A stretch of DNA of 34,216 bases, taken from contig JAOAHX010000027.1 of the NCBI GenBank assembly GCA_026415035.1, positions 1-34,216 on the forward strand, read 5' to 3'. Below are positions 18,177 through 25,747 of the stretch, one piece after another. The DNA comes from Thermodesulfobacteriota bacterium (lineage in GTDB: Bacteria; Desulfobacterota; BSN033; UBA1163). The notes beneath the pieces were generated by a model that was given only the letters and a program-made list of their open reading frames with translations, was not told the origin of the DNA and ran no database searches. The position numbers were made by a program, and so were the translations under genes. Numbering within the stretch: the stretch's first letter is position 1; each line of letters opens with the position of its first letter.

Positions 18177-20129
18177 TCACACCGCAAACAGTCCGATTCG
18201 CACGCATCGGAGGCACCGTTCCGCCTCCTTCTGGGCTACGGGAATGGAGAACCCCTTCTCCACCTCGTCAAAGGTCCACTTCCTCGTCTCGGGAGGAAGC
18301 CTCTCGGGCATGGCCCGCCCCTTTCCGGCCGGATGGTCGATCCTCTCCTCCCGATCGTAAACCTTGATCCTCTCGAGGAGGGCCTCCATCCGCTCCTCCT
18401 CCGGTTCCTTCAACTCCCTTCCCTGGAGATAGGCATCGATCTGCTCGGCAGCCCTTCGGCCATGGGCCGCTGCCCGGACCAGGACGTCCGGTCCGAGGAC
18501 GCAATCTCCGCCCGCAAAGACCCCCGGCCGGCTCGTCAGAAAGGTCCCTTCTTCGATCGCCAGGGTCGACCGTTTCGTCGTATTGATCCCGTCCCTCTCG
18601 CCGAGAAAGGAGAGGTCGATCGCCTGACCGATCGCGGGGATGACGATATCGGCCTCGAGGAAGAACTCCGAACCCCTGATGGGGATGGGTCTTCGTCTGC
18701 CGCTCTCATCCGGTTCGCCCAGTTCCATGCGGATGCATTCCACGCCGATCACCCTGCCCTCTTTGGCCACGATTCGCACCGGATTGCAGAGGTAATGAAA
18801 GACCACCCCCTCCTCTTCGGCCTCGTGGATCTCGGCCCGGTCGGCGGGCATCTCCTTCTTGGTCCTCCGGTAGACGAGATGGACATCGGTCTTTCCGATC
18901 CGGAACGAAGAGCGGACGCAATCGATCGCCACATTGCCCCCGCCCACCACGACGACCCGCTTCCCCTCAGGATAAGGGTCCCGGCCGAGGTTGATCTCCT
19001 GGAGGTAGTAGACGCCCGGAATAAATCCTCTGTACCCCCTATCCTCTCCTTCCACGCCCATGGGCGTGTTGGTCTGGGCGCCGACCGCAATGTAGAGGGC
19101 CTTAAATCCCTCTTCGAGGATCTGGGAGATCGTGATCTCCTTTCCCACTTGGACGCGGTAACGAAATTCCACCCCTAACCTTTCAAGGAGGCCTGTCTCG
19201 TAGCGTACGATCTCCCTCGGAAGCCTGTAGTCGGGGATTCCATAGGTGGCCATGCCCCCGGCCTCTTCCATGCGTTCGAAGACCGTGACCCGGTAACCTT
19301 TGAGGGCAAGATAATAGGCGCAGGTCAGGCCCGAAGGTCCGGCGCCGATGATGGCCACCCTCTCGGTTCGGAGAGGGGCCTTCGCCATTTCAGGGAGGAT
19401 CCCCCTCTCCCGTTCAACATCGGCGACGAATCGCTTGAGCCATTTGATGGAGAGGCCCTCATCCACGTTCTGACGCCTGCAATGTTCTTCGCAGGGCCGG
19501 ATGCAGACCCTCCCCAGAATGCCCGCCATACAGGTGGCCTCCCGGATGGCGGCGAGCGATTCTCTGTACCGGCCCTCTTTGATCAATTCGATATATCGGG
19601 TGATGGGGAGACGGGAGGGACAGGCGTTTTCGCAAGGCGCGGTCACCTTCACCCGATACGCCTGCCGGGGGAGCTTTCGCTTCAACCGAATCGCCTCGGA
19701 AAAACGGTCCTGAAAGTGTTCGAGCCCATGGAGCAAGGGCCTGGGCCCGGTCTGGCCCAAGTTGCATTTCGAACTCTGAAGGATCATCTCCGCAAGTGTC
19801 CTCAGCCTCTGCAGGTCCTCAGGTCTCCCCTCGCCATCGGCAATGCGGTTCAGGATCGTCGAGAGAATCCGGGTGCCCACACGGCAAGGGGTACACTTCC
19901 CGCACGACTCCCTCTGAACGGCCTCGATGTAAGCCCGGAGCAGATCGACGGGATCGACCTCGGGGCTCCGGATCACGATGCCATCCCAGCCGATGAAGGC
20001 CTTGATCGGCCTTTCCCGGTCGAACTGAACCGGAAGGGTGAGATTGGGCAGGGGGCTCCATTCCGTCTCCGGCCTTCCACGGTTGTCGACCACCACGCCT
20101 CCCCAACTGCTGAACAGGATGCCGGCCAT
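18177..20129 (-). CDS. NuoF C-terminal fragment fused to GltD-like FAD/NADPH oxidoreductase
   Basis: A 650-residue fusion placed where nuoE/F/G normally sit. Residues about 40-145 match the end of NuoF: SLBB-like start, then the N3 4Fe-4S ligands Cys76, 79, 82 (ESCGKCTPCRVGT) and Cys122 (SSKCNLGQ). The NADH/FMN Rossmann part of NuoF is absent. Residues about 160-240 form a GltD/DPYD-type double-cluster domain (Cys166, 170, 200, 209, 213, 217). From about 257 on it is GltD-like: FAD motif IGAGPSG (261-267), second dinucleotide motif VVGGGNVA (394-401) with YRRTKKEMPA (420-429), where the arginines usually favour NADPH, and FAGGD (538-542). A CLRC pair (639-642) sits at the C-terminus. The start has AAGGGGA upstream, so the N-terminus is not simply truncated. 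Likely role: FAD-based NADP(H) module paired with the formate dehydrogenase; it resembles beta subunits of NADP-dependent formate dehydrogenases, from memory. Confidence 0.88.
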   Translation of the reverse strand: MAGILFSSWGGVVVDNRGRPETEWSPLPNLTLPVQFDRERPIKAFIGWDGIVIRSPEVDPVDLLRAYIEAVQRESCGKCTPCRVGTRILSTILNRIADGEGRPEDLQRLRTLAEMILQSSKCNLGQTGPRPLLHGLEHFQDRFSEAIRLKRKLPRQAYRVKVTAPCENACPSRLPITRYIELIKEGRYRESLAAIREATCMAGILGRVCIRPCEEHCRRQNVDEGLSIKWLKRFVADVERERGILPEMAKAPLRTERVAIIGAGPSGLTCAYYLALKGYRVTVFERMEEAGGMATYGIPDYRLPREIVRYETGLLERLGVEFRYRVQVGKEITISQILEEGFKALYIAVGAQTNTPMGVEGEDRGYRGFIPGVYYLQEINLGRDPYPEGKRVVVVGGGNVAIDCVRSSFRIGKTDVHLVYRRTKKEMPADRAEIHEAEEEGVVFHYLCNPVRIVAKEGRVIGVECIRMELGEPDESGRRRPIPIRGSEFFLEADIVIPAIGQAIDLSFLGERDGINTTKRSTLAIEEGTFLTSRPGVFAGGDCVLGPDVLVRAAAHGRRAAEQIDAYLQGRELKEPEEERMEALLERIKVYDREERIDHPAGKGRAMPERLPPETRKWTFDEVEKGFSIPVAQKEAERCLRCVRIGLFAV

Positions 20130-20190
20130 AGCTTCCCCTTGTTGGATAACGACCTGTGTTGAGTTTCGAACCTCGATTCTCGAAATGAAG

Positions 20191-21363
20191 TTATCGGTCG
20201 ATCTCTCCCAAAACGATATCGATGCTTCCGATGGTGGCGATCACATCGGCAATCAGGCTCCCTTCGATCATCCTTGGAAGGGCGCTCAGGTTAAGGAAGG
20301 AGGGTGGGCGAATCCTCACCCTCAAGGGCCGATTCGACCCGTCGCTCACCACATAGAACCCCAGTTCCCCTTTGGCCGCTTCCACGCTCGCATAGGCCTC
20401 TCCCTTCGGGACGTTGAATCCCTCGGAAGCGATCTTGAACTGGTGGATCAGGCTGGCGATGTCGGTGAGGACCTTCTCCTTGGGGGGCAGGACCACCTTT
20501 GGATCGTCGGCAAGAATGGGTCCCTTCGGCAGTCGCTCGAGGGCCTGTCTCACAATGGCATTCGACCACTCCATCTCCCTCAGCCGGACATAGTACCGGT
20601 CAAAGACATCGCCCGCCGAACCGACGGGGATGTCGAATTCAAACTCTTCGTAACTCGAATAAGGAAGGGCCTTCCGGACATCCCATTTCACGCCCGACCC
20701 CCGGAGGGTGGGACCCGTGACTCCCCAGTTGATCGCATCCTCTTTCGTGAGGACCCCCACGCCCTTGGTCCGTTTCAACCAGATCACGTTTCGGGTCAAG
20801 AGCTTCTCATACTCCTGGATGCGTTTTGGGAAGGCCTCCACAAAGGCCTTGATCTTCGCCTCGATCCCCTCCGGGAGGTCCTTGGCCACCCCGCCGATCC
20901 TCAGATATGTCGGGGTGAGCCTGCCTCCCGCCACCTCCTCGAAGATCCTCAGGACCTCCTCCCTCTCTCTGAAATTGTAGAAGAGCAGGGTCATGGCGCC
21001 GATGTCGAGGGCATGGGTTCCGAGCCAGATGAGGTGGGCGGCAATCCTCTGGAGCTCGGCCATCATCACCCTTAGGTATTGGGCCCTTTTCGGCACCTCG
21101 ATGCCGAGCAACTTCTCCACGGCCAGGACGTAGGCCAGGTTGTTCCCCATGGCATTGGTGTAGTCGAGCCGATCCGTGAGCGGGATGATCTGGTGGTAGG
21201 TCCTCGCCTCGGCCAGCTTCTCCACCCCCCTGTGGAGGTGCCCGATATGGGGGGTCGCCTTGACGACCACCTCACCCTCCAGCTCCAGCACGAGCCTCAG
21301 CACGCCGTGGGTGGCGGGATGCTGGGGACCCATGTTGATGGTCATCAACCGTCTCTCTGTCAT
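20191..21363 (-). CDS. nuoD: NADH-quinone oxidoreductase subunit D-like (49 kDa)
   Basis: Peripheral subunit of 390 residues that forms the quinone-reduction site with NuoB and descends from NiFe-hydrogenase large subunits. The headgroup ligands expected from known structures are His19 (GPQHPATHG) and Tyr68 (TDRLDY). The hydrogenase metal-binding cysteines are absent, which argues for a quinone-reactive complex rather than a membrane hydrogenase. The ATG at 21363 lies one base after the nuoC stop, with AGAGG before it; longer starts lie inside nuoC. Separate C and D genes, not fused. Confidence 0.96.
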   Translation of the reverse strand: MTERRLMTINMGPQHPATHGVLRLVLELEGEVVVKATPHIGHLHRGVEKLAEARTYHQIIPLTDRLDYTNAMGNNLAYVLAVEKLLGIEVPKRAQYLRVMMAELQRIAAHLIWLGTHALDIGAMTLLFYNFREREEVLRIFEEVAGGRLTPTYLRIGGVAKDLPEGIEAKIKAFVEAFPKRIQEYEKLLTRNVIWLKRTKGVGVLTKEDAINWGVTGPTLRGSGVKWDVRKALPYSSYEEFEFDIPVGSAGDVFDRYYVRLREMEWSNAIVRQALERLPKGPILADDPKVVLPPKEKVLTDIASLIHQFKIASEGFNVPKGEAYASVEAAKGELGFYVVSDGSNRPLRVRIRPPSFLNLSALPRMIEGSLIADVIATIGSIDIVLGEIDR

Positions 21364-21364
21364 G

Positions 21365-21847
21365 TCAGACCTCTGGGACATAAGGTTTGCCAAAGTCAGG
21401 CCCTTCGAGGGGGAAGTCTTTCCTCAGCGGGTGGCCTTCGAAGCCATCCCAGAGAAGGATCCTTCGGAGGTCGGGATGGTTATCGAAGGAGATCCCCAAA
21501 AGGTCGAAGACTTCCCTTTCGAGCCAGTTGGCCGCCTTCCAGATCGACTCGACGCTGGCAACGGATTGACCTTCTCCGACCCTCGTCTTCACCCTCAATC
21601 GATCGTTTCTCTTGAAGGAATGGAGGAAGTAGACGACCTCGAACCGGGGAACCGACGGGTAGTAATCGACCCCGCAAAGGTCGACGAGCATGTGGTACTG
21701 GAGGTCGGGATCGGCGTAGAGAAACCGGCAGATCTCGAAGAGATCCTCCTTCGGCACCGTCACGCTCACCTCGCCCCGAAAACTCGTCTCTTCGAAGACA
21801 GAACCGGAAAACCTCTCCCGTAACTTTTGGACCGCCGGATGACCCAT
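21365..21847 (-). CDS. nuoC: NADH-quinone oxidoreductase subunit C-like (30 kDa)
   Basis: Peripheral subunit of 160 residues. The family signature is seen in WLEREVFDLLGISFDNHPDL followed by RRILLWDGFEGHPLRKDFP. It binds NuoD and helps hold the hydrophilic arm. The start has GGGGGAACGAG upstream. It sits 20 bases after nuoB and one base before nuoD, implying translational coupling. Confidence 0.95.
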   Translation of the reverse strand: MGHPAVQKLRERFSGSVFEETSFRGEVSVTVPKEDLFEICRFLYADPDLQYHMLVDLCGVDYYPSVPRFEVVYFLHSFKRNDRLRVKTRVGEGQSVASVESIWKAANWLEREVFDLLGISFDNHPDLRRILLWDGFEGHPLRKDFPLEGPDFGKPYVPEV

Positions 21848-21867
21848 CTCGTTCCCCCCTGTTGGGC

Positions 21868-22377
21868 TTATCCCCTCGGATGAAGGGTGCTCCTGACATC
21901 TTTTCGGTCGGCTAAACTCTCCTTCTCGATCTTCCTCTGAAGCTCCAGGATCGCGGTGAGGAGCGACTCCGGCCTGGGTGGACAGCCCGGCACATAGACG
22001 TCGACCGGGATCATCTGATCCACGCCCTGGACCACGTTATAGGTCTTGAAGATCCCGCCCGAACAGGCGCAGGCCCCATAGGCGATCACCCACTTCGGCT
22101 CGGGCATCTGCTCGTAGATCCGTTTGACCATGGGAGCCATCTTTTTGGTCAGCGTTCCCGCCACGATCATCAGGTCGGCTTGCCGGGGCGAGGGCCTGAA
22201 GACCTCCGAGCCGAACCTCGAGATATCCCAGGTCCCAGAACTGGTGACCATCATTTCAAGGGCACAGCAGGCCAGTCCGAAGGTGACCGGCCAGATGGAG
22301 TATTTTCTGCCCCAGTTGACCACCTTGTCGAGGGTGGAGAGGTAGGGCGTCTTCTCAAGGTAGCTTTCTATTCCCAT
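21868..22377 (-). CDS. nuoB: NADH-quinone oxidoreductase subunit B-like (N2 cluster)
   Basis: Peripheral subunit of 169 residues binding the terminal 4Fe-4S cluster N2, which hands electrons to quinone. Ligands are Cys37 and Cys38 (ACCALEM), Cys103 (GACACSGG) and Cys132 (GCPPRPE). The ATG at 22377 lies inside the end of nuoA (ten-base overlap) with AAGGAG upstream; the longer upstream frame is only the nuoA shadow. All N2 ligands are present, so the quinone module should be functional. Confidence 0.96.
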   Translation of the reverse strand: MGIESYLEKTPYLSTLDKVVNWGRKYSIWPVTFGLACCALEMMVTSSGTWDISRFGSEVFRPSPRQADLMIVAGTLTKKMAPMVKRIYEQMPEPKWVIAYGACACSGGIFKTYNVVQGVDQMIPVDVYVPGCPPRPESLLTAILELQRKIEKESLADRKDVRSTLHPRG

Positions 22378-22724
22378 TCGAGCGCTCCTTTTTTCCAGAG
22401 GTAGACATAGGCAAGGATCAGGATCCCGAGAAAGACCCCCATGGAGAGGAAACCGTAGATCTTCAATTCTTTGGAGACGACGGCCCAAGGATAGAGGAAG
22501 GCGATCTCGATGTCGAAGAGGAGGAAGAGCATGGCGACGAGATAGTACTTGACCGGGATCCTGTGAAACGGAGATCCGTAGGTGGGCATCCCGCATTCAT
22601 AGGGCGCCTCTTTGATGGGCGAGGGCTTTCTCTGTCCCAAAAGGTGGGAGGCGAGGACAGCGAAACAGGCAAAGAGGATCGCGATGCCCCCGAAAATGAG
22701 GATGGGAAGATAATCGATCAACAT
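22368..22724 (-). CDS. nuoA: NADH-quinone oxidoreductase subunit A-like
   Basis: Membrane subunit of 118 residues with three helices. The conserved loop KEAPYECGM (about 38-46) carries the cysteine that lies near the quinone cavity, and [13 protein letters not shown] is the second-helix signature. AAAGGAG precedes the start. It is 58 bases downstream of the formate dehydrogenase gene, on the same strand, with no terminator seen between them. Confidence 0.95.
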   Translation of the reverse strand: MLIDYLPILIFGGIAILFACFAVLASHLLGQRKPSPIKEAPYECGMPTYGSPFHRIPVKYYLVAMLFLLFDIEIAFLYPWAVVSKELKIYGFLSMGVFLGILILAYVYLWKKGALEWE

Positions 22725-22782
22725 CGATGCTCCTTTTTAACCGTTTGCCGGCTCCGAGGCCGGGGATTCGGTTGGCTCCGGT

Positions 22783-25455
22783 CTAAGGATGGGCCTTCTC
22801 AATCCGGACCGTAGAGTATTTCAAATCCGGGATCTTCGATTCCGGATCGAGCACGGTGTTGGTGAGAAGGTTGACCGGCGCCTCCGAAAAATGGAATTTG
22901 GCAAAGGCCACGCCCTTGGCCACCCGCTTCGTGATCTTCACCTTTGAGGTAAACTCCCCTCTTCGGCTGATCACCCGAACCCAGTTTCCCTCGCCGATGC
23001 CCAGTCTCTCCGCATCCGAAGGATGGATCTCCACAAGGCTCTCCGGACACATCTCGTTGAGGAGTCTCACCTTCCGGGTCATGCTCCCAGCATGGTAGTG
23101 GTAATAATCCCTTCCGGTGCTCAGGATGAACGGATAATCCCGGTCCGGGATTTCGGGGGGTGGGGTGTAATCGACGGGCACAAACAATCCCTTCCCTCTT
23201 GCGATCTTTCCGCGGTGGAGGATCGGCGTCCCGGGATGGTTCACATCGGGACAGGGCCACTGGATGCCCCCGGATTCCAGCCGGGCATAGGTGATGCCCG
23301 CGTATTGGGGCGTGACCTTCCGGATCTCCTCGAAGATCTCCTCCGGGCCTCGATAAGACATGGGATATCCGAATCGGGAGGAGATCTCTGCGATGATCTC
23401 CCAGTCGGCCTTTGCGCCTTCGGGACCTTCGAGGGCCTTTCTCACCCGCTGAACCCTCCTCTCGGTGTTGACAAACGTGCCGTCCTTCTCGAGGAAGCTC
23501 AGGGTCGGAAAGACGACATGAGCCTGTTGGGCAGACTCGGTGAGGAAGATGTCCTGGACGACGAGGAGTTCCAGCTTGGCATAGGCCTTTTGAAGGTGAG
23601 AAAGATCAGGGTCGGTGACCATGGGATTCTCGCCCATGATGTAGATCGCCTTCACCTCTCCCCGGTAGGCCGCCTCGCCCATCTCCACGACGGTCAAACC
23701 GGGTTTGTCGGAGAGCGGGGCGTTCCAGAAGTTTTCGAACTTCTCCCGGTTCTCCCGGAGGGCCACCGGCTGATACCCAGGATAGACATTGGGCAGACCG
23801 CCCATGTCGCAGGCCCCCTGGACGTTGTTCTGCCCTCTTAAGGGATTGACGCCACTGCCCGGCTTCCCGATCTGTCCGCAGAGGAGCGCCAGATTGGAGA
23901 TGGCCTTCACCCCGTCCGTCCCTTTGGAGTGTTGCGTGATCCCCATGCAGTAGAGGATGGCCGCGTTCTTGGCCGTGCCGTACATCCTGGCCGCCTTGAT
24001 GAGATCCTCTTTCGGGATCCCGGTCACCTCCTCGACATATTCCGGCGTATATTGGCGGACTTTCTCCTTGAAGGCCTCGAAGCCTTCGGTATGGGCCTCG
24101 ATGAAGGCCCTGTTATAGAGACCCTCCTGGATGATGATGTGGGCCATCCCGTTCAGCCAGGCGATGTCATCCCCGGGTTTGGGCTGAAGGAAGAGGTCGG
24201 CCTCCTCGGTGAGGTCGATCCGCCTCGGATCGACGACGATGATCTTGGCCCCGTGGAAACGGGCCCGATGTCTGAGGAGCATCCCGATCACGGGATGGGT
24301 CTCGGTCGTGTTGCTTCCCGTCACCAGGAGGAGATCCGCCTCCTTGAAATCGGCGATGGAATTGGTCATGGCGCCCGAGCCCAAGGTCGTGGCCAGACCG
24401 ACCACGGTGCTGGAGTGTCAGAGACGGGCACAGTGGTCGACGTTGTTCGTTCCGATGGCCGCCCGAAGGAACTTCTGAAAGAGGTAGTTCTCCTCGCAGG
24501 TCACCCGTGCGGAGGCCAGGCCCGCGATGCTATTGGGCCCGTACTTGGCCTTGATCTCCCTGAGCTTGTTCGCGACGTAATTCAAGGCCTCCTCCCAGCC
24601 CGCTTCCCTGAACCTCCCGTTCTCTTTGATAAGGGGGGTCCGGAGTCTTTCAGGGCTGTGGACAAATTCGAATCCGAACCGTCCTTTGACGCAGAGAACC
24701 CCTTGATTCGTGCCGAGCCCTTCCCGCGTCGTCACCTTGATCACCCGGTTTTGGACCACGTTCACCTCGAGGGCACAGCCCACGCCGCAGTATCCGCAGA
24801 CGGTGGTCACCCTCTTGGCCTGCCACTTCCTCCCCTTGATCGCGCTGACGTTCTCCGTGAGCGCTCCCACTGGACAGGCAGAGAGACATTCTCCGCAGGA
24901 GATACACCGCTCTGGCCGGACCGGTTCGACCCGTGCTTCAAAGCCCGTTCCCTGGAGGTCAAGGACCTCCCGGCCGACGACCTCCCGGCAGGTTCGGATA
25001 CATCGACTACAGAGGATGCAGCGATTCGGATGGTATTTGATCGCGGGCGTGGCATAGGTCTTGGGCTCTTTGGCCGGGGCATCCACCCGGTACAGGGCCT
25101 GCGTGATGCCGTATTCATAAACATAATCCTGGAGGTCGCATTCCCCTCCCTTATCACAGACCGGACAGTCAAGAGGATGGTTCACCAGGAGGAACTGTAG
25201 GACCTCCTTGCGGATCTCGCGAACCCTTTCGGTCTCGGTCTCCACCACCATGCCGTCCTGGGCCATGGTGTTGCAGGCCGTCACAGGACTTTTAAGGCCC
25301 TGAACCTCCACCACGCACATCCGGCACATCCCCGTTGGAAGAAGGCTTTCCATGTGGCAGAGGGTCGGAATCCGGATGCCTCCTGTTTTGGCCATCTGGA
25401 GGAGGGTCTGTCCCTCTTCTCCTACAATTACCTTTCCATTGATCGTGATCTTCAT
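22783..25455 (-). CDS. fdhA: Selenocysteine formate dehydrogenase alpha subunit with NuoG-like N-terminus
   Basis: Mo/W-bis-MGD formate dehydrogenase of 890 residues when the TGA at 24418-24420 is read as selenocysteine 346 (context DHCARL-Sec-HSSTVVGLA, the usual active-site setting). N-terminal NuoG-like part: 2Fe-2S ligands Cys33, 44, 47, 61; a His93/Cys97/Cys100/Cys106 cluster; two 4Fe-4S ferredoxin motifs (Cys146, 149, 152, 156 and Cys184, 187, 190, 194). The catalytic part opens with Cys220, 223, 227 and 255 for another 4Fe-4S cluster and ends with a molybdopterin dinucleotide-binding domain. The start at 25455 (MKITINGK) fits the 2Fe-2S family. It heads the nuo operon and takes the place of NuoG. 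Size and domain order match alpha subunits of NAD(P)-dependent cytosolic formate dehydrogenases. A homologous reading as a CO2 reductase is equally possible. Confidence 0.93.
24388..24420 (-). promoter_or_regulatory. Selenocysteine codon and bacterial SECIS hairpin in fdhA
   Basis: The TGA (24420-24418) is followed after eleven bases by a 7-bp stem, CGTGGTC (24406-24400) with GGCCACG (24394-24388), closing a five-base GGTCT loop (24399-24395). The loop is the same as in the SelB-binding hairpin of E. coli fdhF, and the U opposite G in the stem could provide the bulged U of that element. Distance from the TGA fits bacterial SECIS elements, which recruit SelB with Sec-tRNA. The frame stays open on both sides with full family conservation, so this is recoding and not a broken gene. 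Confidence 0.88.
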
Positions 25456-25597
25456 TGCGATTCTCTCCCGGGGAGACCTATTCAATCCCGAGCAAGCCCA
25501 TCGATCGGCGAACCCTCTGAGATCAACGTCGAAAAAATTCGGGGGCCTTTCGTTTCGGAATCTCAAACGGCCCTGACCTTCCGAAACCTCCGGCTTT

Positions 25598-25612
25598 TTG
25601 TGAAATATTTAA
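25598..25612. promoter_or_regulatory. Possible Rex-like operator half-site at the fdhA-nuo transcription start
   Basis: TTGTGAAATATTTAA on the plus strand matches the left half and spacer of the Rex consensus (TTGTGAA-N4-TTCACAA), but the right half is poor. It lies just downstream of the predicted -10 of the fdhA-nuo promoter, where a repressor would block initiation. Rex senses NADH/NAD+ and commonly controls respiratory operons, but the match is partial and the site may be chance AT-rich sequence. Confidence 0.25.
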
Positions 25613-25623
25613 TTTGCCCCTAT

Positions 25624-25652
25624 TGAATAGAACAACCCATCGAAATTGTCAA
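25624..25652 (-). promoter_or_regulatory. Sigma70-like promoter of the fdhA-nuo operon
   Basis: Reading the minus strand, a perfect TTGACA (25652-25647) is followed after 17 bases by TATTCA (25629-25624). The start would be near 25617, leaving a leader of about 160 bases before fdhA. The leader has no open frame with a good ribosome binding site. The rest of the divergent region 25456-25747 holds only this promoter and a facing one for the flavoprotein gene. Confidence 0.6.
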
Positions 25653-25672
25653 GTTAAAAAGATTTCCAATCC

Positions 25673-25701
25673 TTGACGTTCCCCTCCTGCTCTGATAGGC
25701 T
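25673..25701 (+). promoter_or_regulatory. Putative promoter of the Old Yellow Enzyme-type gene
   Basis: TTGACG (25673-25678), a 17-base spacer and TAGGCT (25696-25701), about 45 bases upstream of the ATG. The -35 is good and the -10 weak. It points away from the fdhA-nuo promoter; the two -35 elements are about 20 bases apart, so regulators bound there could affect both. Confidence 0.4.
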
Positions 25702-25747
25702 TTTGAAGAGAGTGAGCTTGAGCCTTTTTTGAAACGGAGGTCCGTCC

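Noticed and set aside
18177-20129. NuoF remnant created by decay of a full nuoF
   Set aside because: The fusion has its own ribosome binding site, an intact open frame and all four N3 cysteines; only 61 bases separate it from nuoD, with no trace of the lost NADH domain.
20191-21363. Membrane-bound hydrogenase (Ech/Mbh) large subunit instead of NuoD
   Set aside because: The NiFe-binding Cys-x2-Cys pairs are absent and the quinone-site His and Tyr are present.
22783-25566. Two separate genes or a pseudogene split at the TGA at 24418
   Set aside because: Both halves align to one formate dehydrogenase, the TGA sits at the active-site selenocysteine position and a SECIS-like hairpin follows.
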